From GWE2-51-13 sp041736705 (lineage in GTDB: Bacteria; Bacillota_I; Bacilli_A; Erysipelotrichales; Erysipelotrichaceae): a stretch of 64,000 bases of DNA. This document shows positions 35,527 through 43,387 of the stretch, in pieces. Location: the NCBI GenBank assembly GCA_041736705.1, contig JBGSTC010000016.1:1-64000 (forward strand), read 5' to 3'. A model generated the notes under the pieces. It was not told the origin of the DNA and did not search any database. It saw nothing but the letters and a program-made list of their open reading frames with translations. The position numbers were made by a program, and so were the translations under genes. Every line of letters begins with the position of its first letter. The stretch's first letter is position 1.

Positions 35527-36450
35527 ATGGACATCACCCAGCTCACCTATTTCGTCGCGATCGTGGAAAATCGCTTCAATTTGTCGATGACATCGAAGAA
35601 ACTTCATCTCTCCCAACCCGCCCTCACACAATACATCCGCAAATTCGAGGATGAAGAAAAGACGGAACTGTTCATCCGTTCCAACGGCCGCTTGATCGGT
35701 TTGACCAATGTCGGCGAGAACTTCTACAATAACGCATTGGTCGTCCTCTTTCAACACGAAAAGATGCTGAAGGAACTCCGTGAAAACACGACCTCGGTCA
35801 AGGGATCGATCCGGATCGGAATCCCTCCGTTGATCTTGACCGTCTTATTCACCGAAGTCCTTGCACAGCTCATCACACGCAATCCCGAGATTCGCTTCGA
35901 CGTATTGGAAGAAGGGGCGTTCGATCTACGCAAGAAGCTGATTTTGCATGAAATCGACTTTGCGATCTTGCTTCAACCCTCCGATCTGAACCCTCAAAGT
36001 TTTCGTGAAGATGTCATCCATCAGGACGAACTGACCGCCTTCATGTCCATCCATAATCCGCTAGCCCAAAAGAAAGTGATTTCGTGGTCCGACTTGAAAC
36101 ATCGCGATTTGGCGATTTTCAGCGAGTCCTTCATGATCCATCATCAATTGATTCGTAAATTCTCCAGCATCAACCTTGTCCCGCAAATCGCGCTGACTTC
36201 TTCTTCCTGGGATTTCCTGCTCGAATCGACACGTCCTTCCGACTTCATCACGATCCTTCCCTCTCCGATCCGTCATCACATGTATTTCAACGATGTCGTC
36301 GAAGTCCCCTTCGACCATCCGATCTCCTGGCATGTCATCCTCGCCTATCCGTTGAAGTCCCATTACAACCGGATTGAGAACTATACGCGAGACAGTATCC
36401 TGAACTACTTTCTGAAAGAAAAAGCGATCGACCCGATTTCCATCGGTTGA
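35527..36450 (+). CDS. LysR family transcriptional regulator
   Basis: 307 residues from the ATG at 35527, where the typical LysR opening MDITQLTYFVAIVEN starts and AAGGAAA precedes. Helix-turn-helix: NLSMTSKKLHLSQPALTQYI. The C-terminal two-thirds is an effector-binding domain. It is divergent from the thiolase/CoA-transferase operon and is its likely regulator, with an organic acid or CoA intermediate as effector (inference). Confidence 0.93.
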   Translation: MDITQLTYFVAIVENRFNLSMTSKKLHLSQPALTQYIRKFEDEEKTELFIRSNGRLIGLTNVGENFYNNALVVLFQHEKMLKELRENTTSVKGSIRIGIPPLILTVLFTEVLAQLITRNPEIRFDVLEEGAFDLRKKLILHEIDFAILLQPSDLNPQSFREDVIHQDELTAFMSIHNPLAQKKVISWSDLKHRDLAIFSESFMIHHQLIRKFSSINLVPQIALTSSSWDFLLESTRPSDFITILPSPIRHHMYFNDVVEVPFDHPISWHVILAYPLKSHYNRIENYTRDSILNYFLKEKAIDPISIG

Positions 36451-36457
36451 TCGCTTT
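36421..36457 (+). terminator. terminator overlapping the LysR stop
   Basis: AAAGCGATC and GATCGCTTT enclose an inner ACCCGAT/ATCGGT pair; the last codons of the LysR gene form the hairpin. T-rich sequence follows, and leftward too, so it may also end the 36459 gene. Confidence 0.7.
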
Positions 36458-36458
36458 C

Positions 36459-37121
36459 TCATTTCTTGAGCGATTGTTTATACAGCGCAGCGGTTTTGAA
36501 CCCCGCCTTCAATACGGTCGACATTTCCTCATACCGTTTGTTCCGCGTCTCTTCACTGGGCGTACTGTAGAGGTAGCGTGCCCAATCCCGTTGGTAACCC
36601 GCAGTCAAGGCATCGAATCTCGTCAACACCTCGGGGTCGGATTGAATCCTAGAGCGTACTTCCTCGATGTATCCGATGTAGTCACCGGTCGATTGACTCG
36701 GGGCGGTCTGCGATCTTCCTTTTTGCGAATACTTGATGCCAAGGACGGTGAACACTTCGTCGAAAGCGACCATGCGGTTGAAGCGGAACGGGGTATGGTC
36801 GATCGACCCGTCGGCGACGTCCACATTCAATAAACCGAAGATTTCGTCGCGATGGACGTAATCGGGGTAAATCGGATTGCCTTTCTTCGGATAAGCGATA
36901 TACAAGATCCCTTCTTCGTTGAGACGTTTTTCATCCATGACATCTTTGATCGTCGCCAGGAATTCCGCCTTGGTGGTGGAGAAGGCGAAGATGCAGTCAT
37001 GCTTGCTGAGTTCTTGGGTTGTATTCAAGGTTGCGAAGACGTGCTTCACGTTCTCGGGGCAATGGACCAATGCGATCTGTGCAGGTTTGGTCAGCTTCAG
37101 TTTATCGATGATATCCGTCAT
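36459..37121 (-). CDS. YdeI/OmpD-associated family protein with DUF3052-like N-terminus
   Basis: 220 residues, soluble. The first ~120 residues (KPAQIALVHCPENVKHVF, ILYIAYPKKGNP) resemble DUF3052-like proteins and the last ~70 (YQRDWARYLYSTPSEETRNKRYEEMSTVL) match the YdeI/OmpD-associated helical motif. Function unclear in the family (YdeI has been linked to peptide resistance). Monocistronic. Confidence 0.7.
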   Translation of the reverse strand: MTDIIDKLKLTKPAQIALVHCPENVKHVFATLNTTQELSKHDCIFAFSTTKAEFLATIKDVMDEKRLNEEGILYIAYPKKGNPIYPDYVHRDEIFGLLNVDVADGSIDHTPFRFNRMVAFDEVFTVLGIKYSQKGRSQTAPSQSTGDYIGYIEEVRSRIQSDPEVLTRFDALTAGYQRDWARYLYSTPSEETRNKRYEEMSTVLKAGFKTAALYKQSLKK

Positions 37122-37186
37122 GGGGAACCTCCCGATTCAATACCTCCATTATACAAAAGGAAATCGAAACTGCATGCGATTTGATT

Positions 37187-37226
37187 ACGAAAACGCTTTC
37201 TAAAGAGAATCAACCTGTGATACAAT
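37187..37226 (+). promoter_or_regulatory. GH30 gene promoter with overlapping cre-like site
   Basis: ACGAAAACGCTTTCT at 37187-37201 differs from the cre consensus at one position. It overlaps TTCTAA (37198-37203), which is 17 bp from TACAAT (37221-37226). Binding of CcpA here would block the -35 region. Confidence 0.55.
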
Positions 37227-37253
37227 ACGAATATAAACGAAAAAAGGATTCCC

Positions 37254-38729
37254 ATGAACATGACGAAACTACTTACAGCCGGTTTGACCTGCGCCCTGCT
37301 CTCTTCCTGCGCCCCGATTAAGGACCCCGTCGATCCACCTGAAGATCCGAAGGTGTATCGTATCGGTTCCACGGTCGAGGTGTATTTGTCGACGATGGAT
37401 GCATCGAATCTTTTTAACCATATGCCGGAAGACGCGATCGTGTATGATCGACAAGAGGCACCGAAAACAGGGTTCGATGTGACGATTAATCCGAATAAAA
37501 CCTTCCAGAACATTCTGGGTGCCGGTGCGTCGTTCACCGACTCCTCCGCCTACCTCATCAACTCCGTCTTAAGCCCGCAGCAACGCGATGACCTGATGGT
37601 CAAGTTGTTCGATAAGGAAGACGGGATCGGACTGTCGTTCATACGCCAGCCGATGGGGGCGTCGGACTTCGCCCGCGACTTCTACACCTACGACGATCAA
37701 GAAAAAGGTCAGACGGATGAAGATCTCAGCGATTTCTCCATCGACCATGACCGGACGGATATTCTGCCGTTATTGAAACAAGCCCTTCGGTTGAATCCCG
37801 ACCTGAAGATCATGGCCAGTCCGTGGAGTGCGCCGGGATGGATGAAAACCAGCGACAATACGGTCGGAGGTTCACTGAAACCTGAATACTACGAAGAATA
37901 TGCCCAATACTTCGTGAAGTTCATCCAAGCCTATCAAGAAGAAGGATTGGAGATCTTCGCGATCACCCCGCAAAACGAACCGTTGTATATCCCCAAACAT
38001 TATCCGGGCTTGGGCATGAGCGCCTACCAACAGGTGCAGTTCATTCAGAAGGGACTCTATCCCGCCTTTCAGGAAGCCGGTCTATCGACGAAAATCTTGG
38101 CGTATGACCATAATTGGGATCGCAAAGACTTTCCGCTGGACGTCTTGAAAGCCATCCCCGAACTGGTCGACGGGGTCGCGTGGCATGTCTATGGCGGGAA
38201 AGTCATCGCGCAGAGCGAAGTGTTCAACGAGTTTCCCGACCACGAAGTCTATTTCACCGAAGCTTCGGGGGGTGAATGGGTACCTCCGTTCGAGGCGGCG
38301 TTCCATGATCAAATCAAGAACGGCATCGATGTCTTCCGTAACCATTCACGCACCTATGTGCTCTGGAACATGACGCTTGACGAAAACAACGGACCGACGG
38401 TCCCGGGTTTCGGCCGAAGCACCTGTCGCGGGATTGTCACCGTCAACCAAGAAACCAAAGAGTTGACCTATAACCTCGATTATTATTCGTTGGCGCACTT
38501 CAGTAAGTTCATGCAGAAAGATGCGCTGCGGATCGACTCGACGAAAGCCGAGGGGAATTTCACCAGCGTCGCGTTCCTGAATCCGGACCTGTCCGTCAAC
38601 CTCGTGGTCTATAATATGCAGAACACGTCACGTAACGCCTTGATCCATCTCGATGACCAGACGATCGTCTACCCGATGCCTGCGAAAAGCGTCGCGACGA
38701 TGACGTTCAAAATCGAAATCGTCAAGTAG
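37254..38729 (+). CDS. glycoside hydrolase family 30 lipoprotein
   Basis: 491 residues. Lipobox LSSC gives lipidated Cys19, so the enzyme is anchored outside. GH30 motifs: GAGASFTDSSAYLIN, FIRQPMGASDF, ASPWSAPGWMKT, acid/base Glu242 in TPQNEPLY and nucleophile Glu336 in YFTEASGGEW. A small beta domain forms the C-terminus. Members hydrolyse beta-1,6-glucan, glucosylceramide or xylan; the subfamily is not resolved. RBS AAGGATT. Confidence 0.94.
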   Translation: MNMTKLLTAGLTCALLSSCAPIKDPVDPPEDPKVYRIGSTVEVYLSTMDASNLFNHMPEDAIVYDRQEAPKTGFDVTINPNKTFQNILGAGASFTDSSAYLINSVLSPQQRDDLMVKLFDKEDGIGLSFIRQPMGASDFARDFYTYDDQEKGQTDEDLSDFSIDHDRTDILPLLKQALRLNPDLKIMASPWSAPGWMKTSDNTVGGSLKPEYYEEYAQYFVKFIQAYQEEGLEIFAITPQNEPLYIPKHYPGLGMSAYQQVQFIQKGLYPAFQEAGLSTKILAYDHNWDRKDFPLDVLKAIPELVDGVAWHVYGGKVIAQSEVFNEFPDHEVYFTEASGGEWVPPFEAAFHDQIKNGIDVFRNHSRTYVLWNMTLDENNGPTVPGFGRSTCRGIVTVNQETKELTYNLDYYSLAHFSKFMQKDALRIDSTKAEGNFTSVAFLNPDLSVNLVVYNMQNTSRNALIHLDDQTIVYPMPAKSVATMTFKIEIVK

Positions 38730-38770
38730 CGAAAGAGAAAGCCGACGATCTTCAATCGATTTATGATTAG

Positions 38771-38800
38771 AAAAGTCATCCCGATCTGGGATGACTTTTT
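38771..38800. terminator. bidirectional terminator
   Basis: AAAAGTCATCCC, loop GATCT, GGGATGACTTTTT, between the converging GH30 and NRAMP-like genes. Confidence 0.88.
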
Positions 38801-40043
38801 AGATTAATCGGATGATTTGCGAAACGAACAAGATCGTCGTCAGCGAAATGATGAAGAGGACGGTTATGCTTGAGATGAGATTCTGAAGCTTCGAATTCGT
38901 ATATTTCCCCATGATCCGCCGATCGTTGACAAGCAGAATCATGAAGATCAGGATGACAGGGACAAGGATCCCGGCGATTTGTTGGGTGGCGAGAATCAAA
39001 GGGATCAAGTCGATGCCTGGAATCAACACCAACAATCCGGCGAAGAACAGAATCCCGATCATGATCGAGAAGAACGCTTTCGCATCCTGCATCTGGTTGT
39101 CGACGCCGCTTTCCCACCCGAACGCTTCACAGATCGCATAGGATGTCGAGAGCGGGATGATGGCGCAAGCCAAGACCGAGGCGCCAAACAAGCCAGCCCC
39201 GAACAAGATGAACGCATAGTCCCCGGCCAACGGTTTTAGGGCAAGGGCGATGGCGGAAACGCTATCGGCTTCGATCCCCGCTTCATGCAAGGTCGCAGCG
39301 GTACAGACGATGACGAAGAACGAAATGGTCGCGCCCCACAACGAGCCAAGATAGACATCGAGTTTTTCATACTTGTAGTCACGCAGACTGATTTTCTTGT
39401 CGACGATGGCGGCTTGGAGATAGAACTGCATGTAGGGTGAAATCGTCGTGCCGATCAATCCGATGAACGCAAGCAAATAGCCCGTATCAAAGCGAAGGTG
39501 CGGTGTCACGACGGATCGAATCACGACCGGCCAATCCGGTTGGATAATCAATGCGGAAAGGATGTACCCGAAGAACGCCAAGGTAAAGAGGAGAAACACC
39601 TTCTCGATTTTGCGGTATGAACCTTTCGTGATGAGAAACGCGATCGCGACCGCAACCACCGGCACGCTCAAATACTTACTGACTCCGAAAAGTTCCAAGC
39701 TCGCGGCGACACCTGCGAAATCTCCAAGCGTTACTCCGAAATTCGCAAGGAAAAGGACAATCATCGCGAAGAACGTCCATCTCACACCGAATCGTTCCCG
39801 AATCAAATCGGATAACCCTTTCCCAGTGACAACCGCCATCCTCGCATTCATCTCCTGAACGATGGCTAGTGCAAACGTCAGCAACAAGAGGCCCCAAAGC
39901 ATCGTGTAACCGTATTTCGCACCGATATAGGCGAACGTCGATATTCCGCCGGCATCGTTACCGGCATTCACCGTAATCAAACCCGGACCGACAATCGCCA
40001 TGATGTATGTGAATTTCGTCCAACGTTTTTTGATCATTTCCAT
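38799..40043 (-). CDS. NRAMP-related divalent metal transporter (NRMT-like)
   Basis: 414 residues, about 11 membrane helices. Overall NRAMP fold, but the two metal-site motifs differ from classical Mn/Fe NRAMPs: helix 1 reads VNAGNDAGG in place of DPGN, and helix 6 reads ISPYMQFYL where MPH is expected. Loss of the Met and His ligands is a feature of NRAMP-related Mg2+ transporters (NRMTs). The adjacent gene supplies an MgtE-type Mg2+ sensor, supporting a Mg2+ role, though Mn2+ is not excluded. Overlaps the sensor gene stop by 1 bp. Confidence 0.85.
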   Translation of the reverse strand: MEMIKKRWTKFTYIMAIVGPGLITVNAGNDAGGISTFAYIGAKYGYTMLWGLLLLTFALAIVQEMNARMAVVTGKGLSDLIRERFGVRWTFFAMIVLFLANFGVTLGDFAGVAASLELFGVSKYLSVPVVAVAIAFLITKGSYRKIEKVFLLFTLAFFGYILSALIIQPDWPVVIRSVVTPHLRFDTGYLLAFIGLIGTTISPYMQFYLQAAIVDKKISLRDYKYEKLDVYLGSLWGATISFFVIVCTAATLHEAGIEADSVSAIALALKPLAGDYAFILFGAGLFGASVLACAIIPLSTSYAICEAFGWESGVDNQMQDAKAFFSIMIGILFFAGLLVLIPGIDLIPLILATQQIAGILVPVILIFMILLVNDRRIMGKYTNSKLQNLISSITVLFIISLTTILFVSQIIRLI

Positions 40044-41302
40044 CAGGACACCCTCTTGGCAATGCCGTATTCATAGGCTAAGTCGTTCAATGAAGTAATA
40101 CCGACAAGAACGTCGGATGGATCGACGACCGGAAGCACCATGAGGTTATACTTCAACATCAGTTGGGTCGCCCGATCAAAGGGATCTTCATCATGGACCA
40201 CGACGACGTTTTGATCTTCGGGAATCAGATGGGCGATGTCGATCTGAGGATCCGCCAAGATCAAATCCAATAAAGAAACCACGCCTTTGAGATGTGATTC
40301 AGCATCCACGATGTAGAGATAATGCGATATGTCTTCTTCCGGTTTGACCCGGCGCAGTTCACTGAGCACTTGGCCGACGAGATCGGTGGATTGAAAGGAG
40401 AGGAAATCGTTCATCATCAAACTACCGATCGTCTTTTCGTCATATTCCATCAATTCACGGATTTCGGAAGAAATCTCGGATTCCATGTCGCTCAACAAAC
40501 GCTCCACGGCGTCCTCTTCCATTTCCTCAAGAATGTCGGCGACTTCATCAAGTGGCATTCTTTCAAGAACATCCGACGCATTCTCCAAAGATACGTTCTC
40601 CATCAAACTGACCTGGACATCGGATTCGATTTCCTCAAGGACATCCGCGGCGACTTCAGGGTTTAGACTTTGAAACAACGACACCTGGGTTTGCTTGTCA
40701 AGATCTTCAAGGATGTCGGCCAGATCGGCGGCATGCAAGGTGTTTAGCCGGTGAAGGGAACAATTAAGCCGAAGCCGATCCGTTCCATGCGTCAATGCCT
40801 GGACGTCGTCCCAAGCGACAAGTGAATTGTGGAACTGCCGCTTTAGAATCGAGGAGATTCGAATCGCCGGCCATTCGACACCAAGCCGTCTCATCAATCC
40901 GCGAAGTCCGATGTCGACCGCCACCAAAGACCACTTCCCCGCCCATTCCGCGATTCGTACGTCGTTGACCCGTTCGACTTTCTTCCCTTCCACATCGATA
41001 ATCTGTTTATCCAGGAAATCTCGCGCCAAAAGGATGTCGCTGTCAGGGACAGGTGTGAAGGACAAGTTTGGTGATCCTAACCTCACATGATAACGACTAT
41101 GGTCATCTCGATAGATTTCCAGGGAATCCGCCGCAACGAAAAAGACACGACTCCCGTTCTTGACCACGATGGCACGGACATTGGGAATCGCGGATTGAAA
41201 ATCAACGACAAGATCATTCAACTTCCCGATGATGGAATCATCGAGATTGTGAATGTTTTTATTGAGTATCTTACTAAAAAAGAAGTCTTTTGAGGTTAAC
41301 AT
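40043..41302 (-). CDS. soluble MgtE-N/CBS protein with N-terminal PRC-barrel-like domains
   Basis: 419 residues, no membrane helices. An N-terminal beta-rich region (about 1-180, twice KVERV/IGKL-type PRC-barrel-like strands) is followed by the acidic MgtE N domain (about 190-295; repeated AADVLEEIE, DILEEMEEDA) and two CBS domains (about 300-415; IYIVDAESHLKG, MVLPVVDPSDVLVGI). The MgtE channel domain is missing. In MgtE these parts sense Mg2+ and gate the channel; here they probably regulate the neighbouring NRAMP-like permease. Transcribed first, with a structured leader. Confidence 0.9.
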   Translation of the reverse strand: MLTSKDFFFSKILNKNIHNLDDSIIGKLNDLVVDFQSAIPNVRAIVVKNGSRVFFVAADSLEIYRDDHSRYHVRLGSPNLSFTPVPDSDILLARDFLDKQIIDVEGKKVERVNDVRIAEWAGKWSLVAVDIGLRGLMRRLGVEWPAIRISSILKRQFHNSLVAWDDVQALTHGTDRLRLNCSLHRLNTLHAADLADILEDLDKQTQVSLFQSLNPEVAADVLEEIESDVQVSLMENVSLENASDVLERMPLDEVADILEEMEEDAVERLLSDMESEISSEIRELMEYDEKTIGSLMMNDFLSFQSTDLVGQVLSELRRVKPEEDISHYLYIVDAESHLKGVVSLLDLILADPQIDIAHLIPEDQNVVVVHDEDPFDRATQLMLKYNLMVLPVVDPSDVLVGITSLNDLAYEYGIAKRVS

Positions 41303-41417
41303 GACACCCCTCCTTTTCTAAGGCGGGGTGACCTTGGTTAAATGAAAAAAAGGACGCCCCGCGCGGTATTATGAAGAATCAGGTTTACAAAGGATACGTA
41401 TCGTCGACTACCCGGGT
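41303..41417 (-). promoter_or_regulatory. structured leader with ribosome-site hairpin
   Basis: Just upstream of the MgtE-like gene the ribosome site AGGAGGGG is inside a hairpin: CACCCC-G-CCTT, loop AGAA, AAGG-A-GGGGTG. About 40 bases upstream GCGGGG can pair instead with CCCCGC, the left arm of that hairpin, freeing the site. Two exclusive pairings suggest a translational switch. The upstream part does not match M-box or yybP-ykoY aptamers as far as I can see. Confidence 0.5.
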
Positions 41418-41711
41418 CTATGTCCATTTTTTTCTCACCACCTTGCATGGTAATTTTACTCCCATAATGAAAAAGAGTAAATCAATTCCATAAAAACAGA
41501 AGGCAAATCCAGAAGGAATCCACACTTCGATGAAATGATAGATGGGATGATCCTCCGGCCGTTTTTCATCTTGATTAAAGTGCTTCGATGATGCTCATTT
41601 ATTCGACGCGAAATAACTCAAAGGACCAAATTGTTTCCTAGAAATCGATTCACACTCAACCAAGATGAGTTGTTTCGCTGTGACTTCGGCATCGACTTTC
41701 AAATTGTACAT
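41418..41711 (-). pseudogene. small membrane protein gene with in-frame TGA, probable pseudogene
   Basis: The frame from ATG 41711 to TAG 41418 codes for 97 positions with one TGA at codon 39 (41595-41597). The first part begins MYNLKVDAEVTAKQL; the second, ASSKHFNQDEKRPEDHP, runs into a hydrophobic helix (GFAFCFYGIDLLFFIMG) and a basic end. Both halves are protein-like and in one frame, with no gene opposite. No ribosome site is seen. A nonsense mutation in a decaying gene is the simplest reading. Confidence 0.5.
41453..41481 (-). promoter_or_regulatory. candidate promoter of the MgtE-like/NRAMP-like operon
   Basis: Leftward TTTACT, 17-bp spacer, TAAAAT, lying inside the decayed ORF at 41418-41711. 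It would give a leader of about 145 nt before the MgtE-like start codon. Confidence 0.45.
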
Positions 41712-41746
41712 TAATAGGTTGTGCTATACTGAAATCGGAGAACCCC

Positions 41747-42259
41747 ATGCACATAAGCGAAGAAGATTTCGAGAACATCTACCGGGCGACGTTCACTCCC
41801 CTCAGTAAATATGTACTCTTTAAAGTACAGAGTGTTTTCGATGCGCAAGACCTCGTACAGGATGTCTATTATGATTTATATAAAAGGATGCTGAAGGAAA
41901 AAGAAGAGATCGAGAACCCTTTGGCCTACTTGATGCAGATGGCGAACCATGCGCTTACGCGCTATTATAAGGAGAAATCGATCCGACCGATCACCTTGGA
42001 TGATGAAGATGCAACGACGATCCAGGCGATCCCCGATGAATACGATTTGGAATCGGATGTTTTGGATAAAGTGAGTTTGGATGAACTTTGGGATGAAGTC
42101 ACAAGACTACCGGAACTTGACCAAAAGATTCTCACCGCCCGGTTTCGATTCGATTTACGCTATATCGAAATCGCAAATGCATTGGGCATCCCGGAAAGCA
42201 CCGTAAAAAGCAGGGTTTATAAGGCGTTGGAAACCTTGAAGAAAAAGTTCTTAAAATAA
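41747..42259 (+). CDS. ECF-type sigma-70 family RNA polymerase sigma factor
   Basis: 170 residues. Region 2: FDAQDLVQDVYYDLYKRM and the following NPLAYLMQMANHALTRYYKEK. Region 4: LPELDQKILTARFRFDLRYIEIANALGIPESTVKSR with a clear helix-turn-helix. No region 1 or 3, as in ECF factors. A TATACT -10 box lies just upstream. The RsgI-like membrane protein 49 bp downstream is the likely regulator, so the sigma factor would be held at the membrane until a surface signal arrives. Confidence 0.93.
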   Translation: MHISEEDFENIYRATFTPLSKYVLFKVQSVFDAQDLVQDVYYDLYKRMLKEKEEIENPLAYLMQMANHALTRYYKEKSIRPITLDDEDATTIQAIPDEYDLESDVLDKVSLDELWDEVTRLPELDQKILTARFRFDLRYIEIANALGIPESTVKSRVYKALETLKKKFLK

Positions 42260-42308
42260 TTTCGTCGAAAACCGGATGAGGCGACTCTATAAGGGTGAAA
42301 GGACTTAA

Positions 42309-43364
42309 GTGAGAAAAATGAACCAACTGAAAAAAAGCATCCACAAAAACACATTCAACGAAGACACGATGTTGGCTCAGATTTATCAACGTGCCGAAAT
42401 GGACGGCTTAAGATCCAAACGGTCTAATCACCGAAAGGAGTCCCTCATGAAAAAGAAAAGCATTTTCGTCTTCGGTTTGGCGGTCGTCGTACTCTTCGGG
42501 ATCGTCTTCGCCAACTCCCTGAATCTATTCAAACAGGATACATCCAACGTCGTCGCGGCGATCGTCGCCGTCGACATCAACCCGAGTTTCGAATTATCCA
42601 CCAACTCCGAAGGAATCGTATTGAAAGTCGAAGCGATGAATGAAGACGCGAAGACACTCGCCACATCGGATTTGGTTGGAAAACCGATCGCCGAAGCCAT
42701 CGACCTGATTGTCCAACGAGCCAATCAAGCCGGATTCGTCGACATCGAAGATTTGGAAGATGATTATGTCGTGGTCAGTACGGTGCTGATGGAAAAAGCC
42801 GCCGAATCCGTCCGTGATCGACTACATACCCAGATCCAAGATCGCATCCGTCTCAGCGATACCTTGCAGTGCATGAATGTCGTCGAATTGAAGGCTGAAA
42901 GAATCGCTCAATTCGAAGCGAATGAAAAAGAAATCCCCTTGGGATTGTATGTCCTGAAAGGGATGGTCAACCTTCCTGACGGAACGACCGTGACGGTCAA
43001 AGAATTCTTCGCGAACGAACAGAATAAAGAAAAAGTGAAGAACAAGATTCAATTAACCGAAGCGACCCAGGAAAAAGTCCGTGAACGCATCGAACTTGCC
43101 CTCAACAAGCTTGAGAATGCGGGCGTCGATACGACCGAACTGAGAACACGGTTACAGAATGCTTCGGTTGAACAAATGATGCAGATCCAAAACGAAGTGA
43201 GAAATAAACAAGAAGATCCGGGTCAAGGTGGCAACGGAAATGGAAGCGGAAATACGGAAGATAGCGGAAAAGGTGATGGAAACACCGGTGACGATTCCGG
43301 GACTCAACAAGGTTCCGGTAGTGATTCCGGCGGTTCCACAAGCGGTTCGGGTAAAGGAAGCTAA
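42309..43364 (+). CDS. RsgI-like membrane anti-sigma protein
   Basis: 351 residues from GTG 42309 (GAAAGGA upstream). Cytoplasmic segment 1-50, one membrane helix (about 51-70), then the RsgI autoproteolysis domain with VDINPSF, the scissile Asn91-Pro92. A helical region (about 150-300, with PLGLYVLKGMV and AGVDTTELRTRL) and a Gly/Ser/Asp tail of about 45 residues follow outside. A second, stronger ribosome site (AAAGGAG) precedes an in-frame ATG at 42447, which would remove the cytoplasmic part. Partner of the ECF sigma factor. Confidence 0.87.
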   Translation: MRKMNQLKKSIHKNTFNEDTMLAQIYQRAEMDGLRSKRSNHRKESLMKKKSIFVFGLAVVVLFGIVFANSLNLFKQDTSNVVAAIVAVDINPSFELSTNSEGIVLKVEAMNEDAKTLATSDLVGKPIAEAIDLIVQRANQAGFVDIEDLEDDYVVVSTVLMEKAAESVRDRLHTQIQDRIRLSDTLQCMNVVELKAERIAQFEANEKEIPLGLYVLKGMVNLPDGTTVTVKEFFANEQNKEKVKNKIQLTEATQEKVRERIELALNKLENAGVDTTELRTRLQNASVEQMMQIQNEVRNKQEDPGQGGNGNGSGNTEDSGKGDGNTGDDSGTQQGSGSDSGGSTSGSGKGS

Positions 43365-43387
43365 AAACGAGAGTTCGCTCTCGTTTT
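43364..43387. terminator. bidirectional terminator with TTCG loop
   Basis: AAAACGAGAG, TTCG, CTCTCGTTTT between the RsgI-like and acetyltransferase genes. Confidence 0.87.

Noticed and set aside
41303..41460. M-box or yybP-ykoY metal riboswitch upstream of the Mg/NRAMP genes
   Set aside because: I could not find the conserved core sequences; only the competing pairings near the ribosome site are supported.
41595..41597. TGA read as tryptophan
   Set aside because: Other genes in the window end in TGA and use TGG for Trp, so recoding of the genome is not supported.
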